From contig OZ252023.1 in the NCBI GenBank assembly GCA_965247425.1, forward strand, positions 5,456,001 through 5,520,000: a DNA stretch of 64,000 bases, read 5' to 3'. The translations under genes were made by a program, and so were the position numbers. This stretch comes from CAZOZZ01 sp965247425 (GTDB lineage Bacteria > Acidobacteriota > Terriglobia > 20CM-2-55-15). The notes below the pieces were generated by a model that searched no databases, was not told the origin of the DNA, and was given only the letters and a program-made list of their open reading frames with translations. Positions 61,157 to 64,000 of this stretch are shown here, one piece after another; within the stretch, counting starts at the first letter, position 1, and each line of letters opens with the position of its first letter.

Positions 61157-63343
61157 ATGATCCGTCTACAACAGATACTGGACAAGATCCAGAAGTATCA
61201 CCCTGAAGACGATCTGGAGGTCGTGCGCCGCGCCTACCTGTTCTCGGCAAAAGAGCACAAAGGACAGGTCCGGGCATCGGGAGAGCCCTACCTGACCCAT
61301 CCCCTCGAGGTTGCCAATGTCCTGGCCGAGATCAAGATGGATGCGGTAACGGTCAGCATCGGCCTGCTTCATGACATTGTTGAAGACACGATGATTTCGC
61401 TCGAGAAGCTCGAGGAGATGTTCGGGTCTGAGATCGCCCACATCGTTGACGCCCTCACCAAGATCAGCCAGATCTATTTCACCTCTACAGAACAGAAACA
61501 GGCTGAGAATTTTCGAAAGATGCTCTTGGCGATGAGTGACGACATCCGGGTCATCGTCGTCAAGCTCGCGGACCGTTTGCACAACATGAGGACGCTTCGA
61601 CACCTGCGTGCAGAACGCCGGGAGGCAATCGCCCGGGAAACGCTCGAGATTTATGCGCCTCTTGCCCACCGGCTTGGTATGGGAAAGATTCGCGGAGAGC
61701 TCGAGGACCTGGCGTTCAGTTTTCTGGACCCGAAGTCGTACAAAGAGATCAAGGACGCGCTCGACGCCAAGAGGAAGGTCAACGATCAATTTCTGGAGGA
61801 GGTTCGGAAGATCATTGCCATCAACATGGAAGAGCAGGGGATACGGTGTACCACGGAGGCAAGAATCAAGCGGATTTATTCGATTGACCAGAAGCTTCGC
61901 CGTCAGAGAATCACCATCGATCAGGTCTTCGACCTGCTGGCCATCCGTATCGTGACCGACGACATCAAGAGCTGCTACGCCGCGCTAGGGGTCATCCACA
62001 ACACCTGGCGTCCGGTGCCCGGCCGAATCAAGGATTTCATCGCGATACCGCGCCCCAACATGTACCAGTCCCTGCATACATCCGTCATTGCCGGTGGTCA
62101 GGCGTTCGAAGTCCAGATTCGAACCGCCGAAATGCACCGTGTGGCCGAAGACGGGATTGCCGCCCACTGGAAGTACAAGGACGGAAAACTGGTGGCGGAT
62201 GATCGTGAAGACCAGCGCGTTTCGTGGCTCCGGCATCTGGTCGAATGGCAGCAGGAGATGAAAGACCCCACGGACTTTCTGAGTACGCTTAAGGTCGACC
62301 TCTATCCGGAAGAGACTTACACTTTTACACCCAAGGGCAAGGTTATCACCCTCCCGAGCGACGCCACTTCCGTCGATTTCGCCTACTCGATTCACACCGA
62401 GGTCGGCCACACTTGTGTGGGCGCCAAGATCAACGGGCGTCTGTCGCCGCTCAAGACCAAGCTTTCCAACGGCGACATCGTCGAGATCGTGACTCAGCCG
62501 GGGCATCATCCCAGCCGCGACTGGCTCAATTTCGTCAAGACGTCGCGCGCAAGAAACAAGATTCGTCACTGGCTGACAGTCCAGGAACGGACCAAGTCCA
62601 TCGAGTTGGGCAGAAAACTTCTCGAGAAAGAAGCCCGCAAGTACAAACTCAGTGTAAAGGAACTGACTCACGACGACCGACTGGCGAAACTTGCGCCGGA
62701 TTACGGATGTGCGCGAGTCGATGACCTCTGGTCCGCAATTGGCTTTGGCAAGGTTTCGGCTCGACAGCTTCTGGCCAAGCTTCGGCCGGAAGCGTTGGGC
62801 GAACCCGCCGCACCGGATTCGAGGTTCACCGCCGCCGTCAAGAAGGTGTTCGGATTCGGGGAAGATGTCAAGATCAAGGTCAAGGGTATGGACGACCTGC
62901 TCGTCTATCGAGCGAAATGCTGCAATCCTATCCGGGGTGAGGAAATCATCGGCTACGTGACCCGGGGCAAGGGGGTCGCCGTCCACGCCAAGAAATGCCC
63001 GAATGTGCAGAACCTGATGTATGAAGCGGATCGGCGCATCGATGTTCAGTGGGAGGGGCGCGCCGTCGCCGCCGAGGCATATGCCGTTCATCTGACGATC
63101 ATCACGGCCGACCGTCACGGCATTCTTGCCGGGATTTCAGCGGCGATCTCCAACAACCGCTCCAATATACTGGACGTGTCCGCCAGGACTGATGAGGAAC
63201 GAGGCGTGATCGACATGACTGTCGAAATACCCGACATGAAACATCTGGAAAGGGTTATCGCCGCCATCCGTGGACTTGACGGAGTCTACGACGTCATGCG
63301 CTCTACGAAACCAATAAACACCACCACCCAGATCGGACAATAG
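61157..63343 (+). CDS. rel: Bifunctional (p)ppGpp synthetase/hydrolase
   Basis: 728 residues, full-length RelA/SpoT homologue. HD hydrolase domain (~25-170; LLHDIVEDT), synthetase domain (~235-345; RIKRIYSIDQKL, YQSLHTSVI, EVQIRTAEMHRVAEDGIAAHWKYK), TGS (~385-445), helical and zinc-finger regions, and a C-terminal ACT domain (~650-720). HD residues and the synthetase catalytic loop are intact, so both activities are likely. It sets stringent-response alarmone levels. ridA follows after nine bases. Confidence 0.96.
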   Translation: MIRLQQILDKIQKYHPEDDLEVVRRAYLFSAKEHKGQVRASGEPYLTHPLEVANVLAEIKMDAVTVSIGLLHDIVEDTMISLEKLEEMFGSEIAHIVDALTKISQIYFTSTEQKQAENFRKMLLAMSDDIRVIVVKLADRLHNMRTLRHLRAERREAIARETLEIYAPLAHRLGMGKIRGELEDLAFSFLDPKSYKEIKDALDAKRKVNDQFLEEVRKIIAINMEEQGIRCTTEARIKRIYSIDQKLRRQRITIDQVFDLLAIRIVTDDIKSCYAALGVIHNTWRPVPGRIKDFIAIPRPNMYQSLHTSVIAGGQAFEVQIRTAEMHRVAEDGIAAHWKYKDGKLVADDREDQRVSWLRHLVEWQQEMKDPTDFLSTLKVDLYPEETYTFTPKGKVITLPSDATSVDFAYSIHTEVGHTCVGAKINGRLSPLKTKLSNGDIVEIVTQPGHHPSRDWLNFVKTSRARNKIRHWLTVQERTKSIELGRKLLEKEARKYKLSVKELTHDDRLAKLAPDYGCARVDDLWSAIGFGKVSARQLLAKLRPEALGEPAAPDSRFTAAVKKVFGFGEDVKIKVKGMDDLLVYRAKCCNPIRGEEIIGYVTRGKGVAVHAKKCPNVQNLMYEADRRIDVQWEGRAVAAEAYAVHLTIITADRHGILAGISAAISNNRSNILDVSARTDEERGVIDMTVEIPDMKHLERVIAAIRGLDGVYDVMRSTKPINTTTQIGQ

Positions 63344-63352
63344 ACCCAAACC

Positions 63353-63739
63353 ATGCAAAAACAAGTGATCTCAACACCACTGGGACCCCCTGCCATCGGA
63401 GCCTATTCGCAGGCCGTTCAGGCGGGTAACTTCGTGTTTGTTTCCGGTCAGATCCCCCTGGATCCAGCCACCGGCCAGCTCATCGAAGACAAATCCGTCC
63501 GAGCCCAGACCAGGCAGTCTCTCCTCAATCTCCAGGGAATCCTGACCGGCGCCGGTGCCTCCATGCGCGACGTCGTTAAAGTCACGATCTATCTCGATGA
63601 CATGGGAAACTTCAAAGAGGTAAACGGCATCTACGCGGAGTTCTTCCGGAAGTCCCCACCCGCACGTGCCACTGTCGAGGTCGCCGGCCTCCCTCTTGGT
63701 GTCGCCATCGAAATCGAATGTATCGCCCTGGTGGCTTGA
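63353..63739 (+). CDS. ridA: RidA family enamine/imine deaminase
   Basis: 128 residues. IGAYSQAVQAGNFVFVSGQIPLDP start, conserved RQSLLNLQGILTGAGASMRDVVKVTIYLDDMGNF, PARATVEVAGLP with the active Arg, and C-terminal VAIEIECIALV. It hydrolyses reactive enamines from PLP enzymes to protect metabolism. It is co-oriented with rel, nine bases downstream. Confidence 0.95.
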   Translation: MQKQVISTPLGPPAIGAYSQAVQAGNFVFVSGQIPLDPATGQLIEDKSVRAQTRQSLLNLQGILTGAGASMRDVVKVTIYLDDMGNFKEVNGIYAEFFRKSPPARATVEVAGLPLGVAIEIECIALVA

Positions 63740-63745
63740 TTTTTT

Positions 63746-63924
63746 CGACGCAGAGACGCAAAGACGCAGAGTGGATATTGTGTGATCCGTCCAAAACCCG
63801 CGAAGTTTTCCAATCCTTACTCGTGTTGAAAAGAAAACTTACGGGCGCAAGGTTGAGTCAGTTGTAATCGCGAAAGCTTCCGACAAGAGAGATCTTCTCT
63901 CTGCGCCTTTGCGCCTCTGCGTCG
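63746..63924. repeat. GACGCAAAG-type inverted repeat
   Basis: Ends CGACGCAGAGACGCAAAG (63746 onward) and CTTTGCGCCTCTGCGTCG (ending 63924) are near-complementary. The ~125 bases between hold no gene. Similar to 49729-49812. Confidence 0.75.
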
Positions 63925-63934
63925 TTTCCCTTTC

Positions 63935-64000
63935 CTATTGGAATCGTTTTCTCAGTTTGATGTCCAGCCCCACCGCGCCGGTTTCGTCCCGGGAGGCGAT
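63935..64000 (-). CDS. C-terminal end of a minus-strand protein, possibly outer-membrane barrel
   Basis: Only the last 21 codons are inside the window, ending LDIKLRKRFQ then TAG. The alternating hydrophobic/basic C-terminal strand is similar to barrel-closing strands, but too little is visible to name it. Confidence 0.4.
   Translation of the reverse strand: MASRDETGAVGLDIKLRKRFQ

Overview
The window is dense bacterial DNA with high coding content, mostly in short operons. It is Gram-negative: there is a TonB-ExbB-ExbD-ExbD cluster, periplasmic adaptors, an outer-membrane barrel candidate and a lipoprotein. A GWxTD-domain protein, carboxypeptidase-regulatory-like fusions, many large sensor proteins, an ECF sigma/CHAT operon and GEMM riboswitches together suggest an Acidobacteriota-like lineage. 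That placement is inference from gene content; no rRNA or tRNA gene was recognised.

Layout. 0-5.9 kb (+): end of a CPBP membrane protease, a ChlI-like AAA+ ATPase with a VWA partner, then a MacA-type adaptor with a MacB-type ATPase but no permease. 5.9-11.9 kb (-): a five-gene run Fic -> ABC ATPase -> double-FtsX permease -> AttH/CrtC-like secreted protein -> MutT, resembling attEFGH. 12.1-17.2 kb (-): a giant regulator (pseudokinase, AAA, helical repeats, GAF, sigma-54 activator), apparently split by a one-base frameshift. 17.4-19.9 kb (-): membrane HD-GYP/GAF/GGDEF-like protein. 20.1-21.8 kb: a two-gene insertion element.

21.8-24.9 kb (-) is the most unusual part. It holds a PqqD-like/M50 peptidase gene and an HlyD-type adaptor gene (probably a fusion broken by a frameshift), then two tandem GEMM-I cyclic-dinucleotide riboswitches, a 7-codon ORF with a perfect Shine-Dalgarno, and a 51-codon ORF resembling a RiPP leader. 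The insertion element lies between this cassette and the HD-GYP gene. My hypothesis is a second-messenger-controlled small secreted peptide with its maturation/export machinery.

25-33 kb: HpcH/HpaI aldolase remnant, cold-shock protein, queA, hsp20-clpB, CIRCE-controlled groEL without groES, and two small membrane proteins. 33.5-42.3 kb (+): GWxTD protein, regulatory-like/barrel protein, PDZ-sensor kinase with NtrC-type regulator, phosphotransacetylase-family enzyme. 42.3-45 kb: rpsU, a cysteine-cluster protein with GT9 glycosyltransferase, a small conserved-looking protein. 45.1-49.7 kb (+): small membrane protein, ECF sigma factor, zinc-finger anti-sigma candidate, TPR-CHAT protease. 49.8-54.5 kb: acyl-CoA mutase large subunit, two Dpp/Opp ATPases, tgt. 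54.6-57.5 kb: yajC-secD-secF. 57.7-61 kb: tonB-exbB-exbD-exbD-TPR lipoprotein. 61.1-63.7 kb: rel and ridA. The right edge cuts a minus-strand gene.

Common themes are nucleotide second messengers (GEMM riboswitches, HD-GYP, Rel), sigma-54 control (two activators), envelope transport and proteostasis. Several signalling proteins show degenerate catalytic motifs (pseudokinase, GGDEF-like domain, Fic, ChlI-like Walker motifs).
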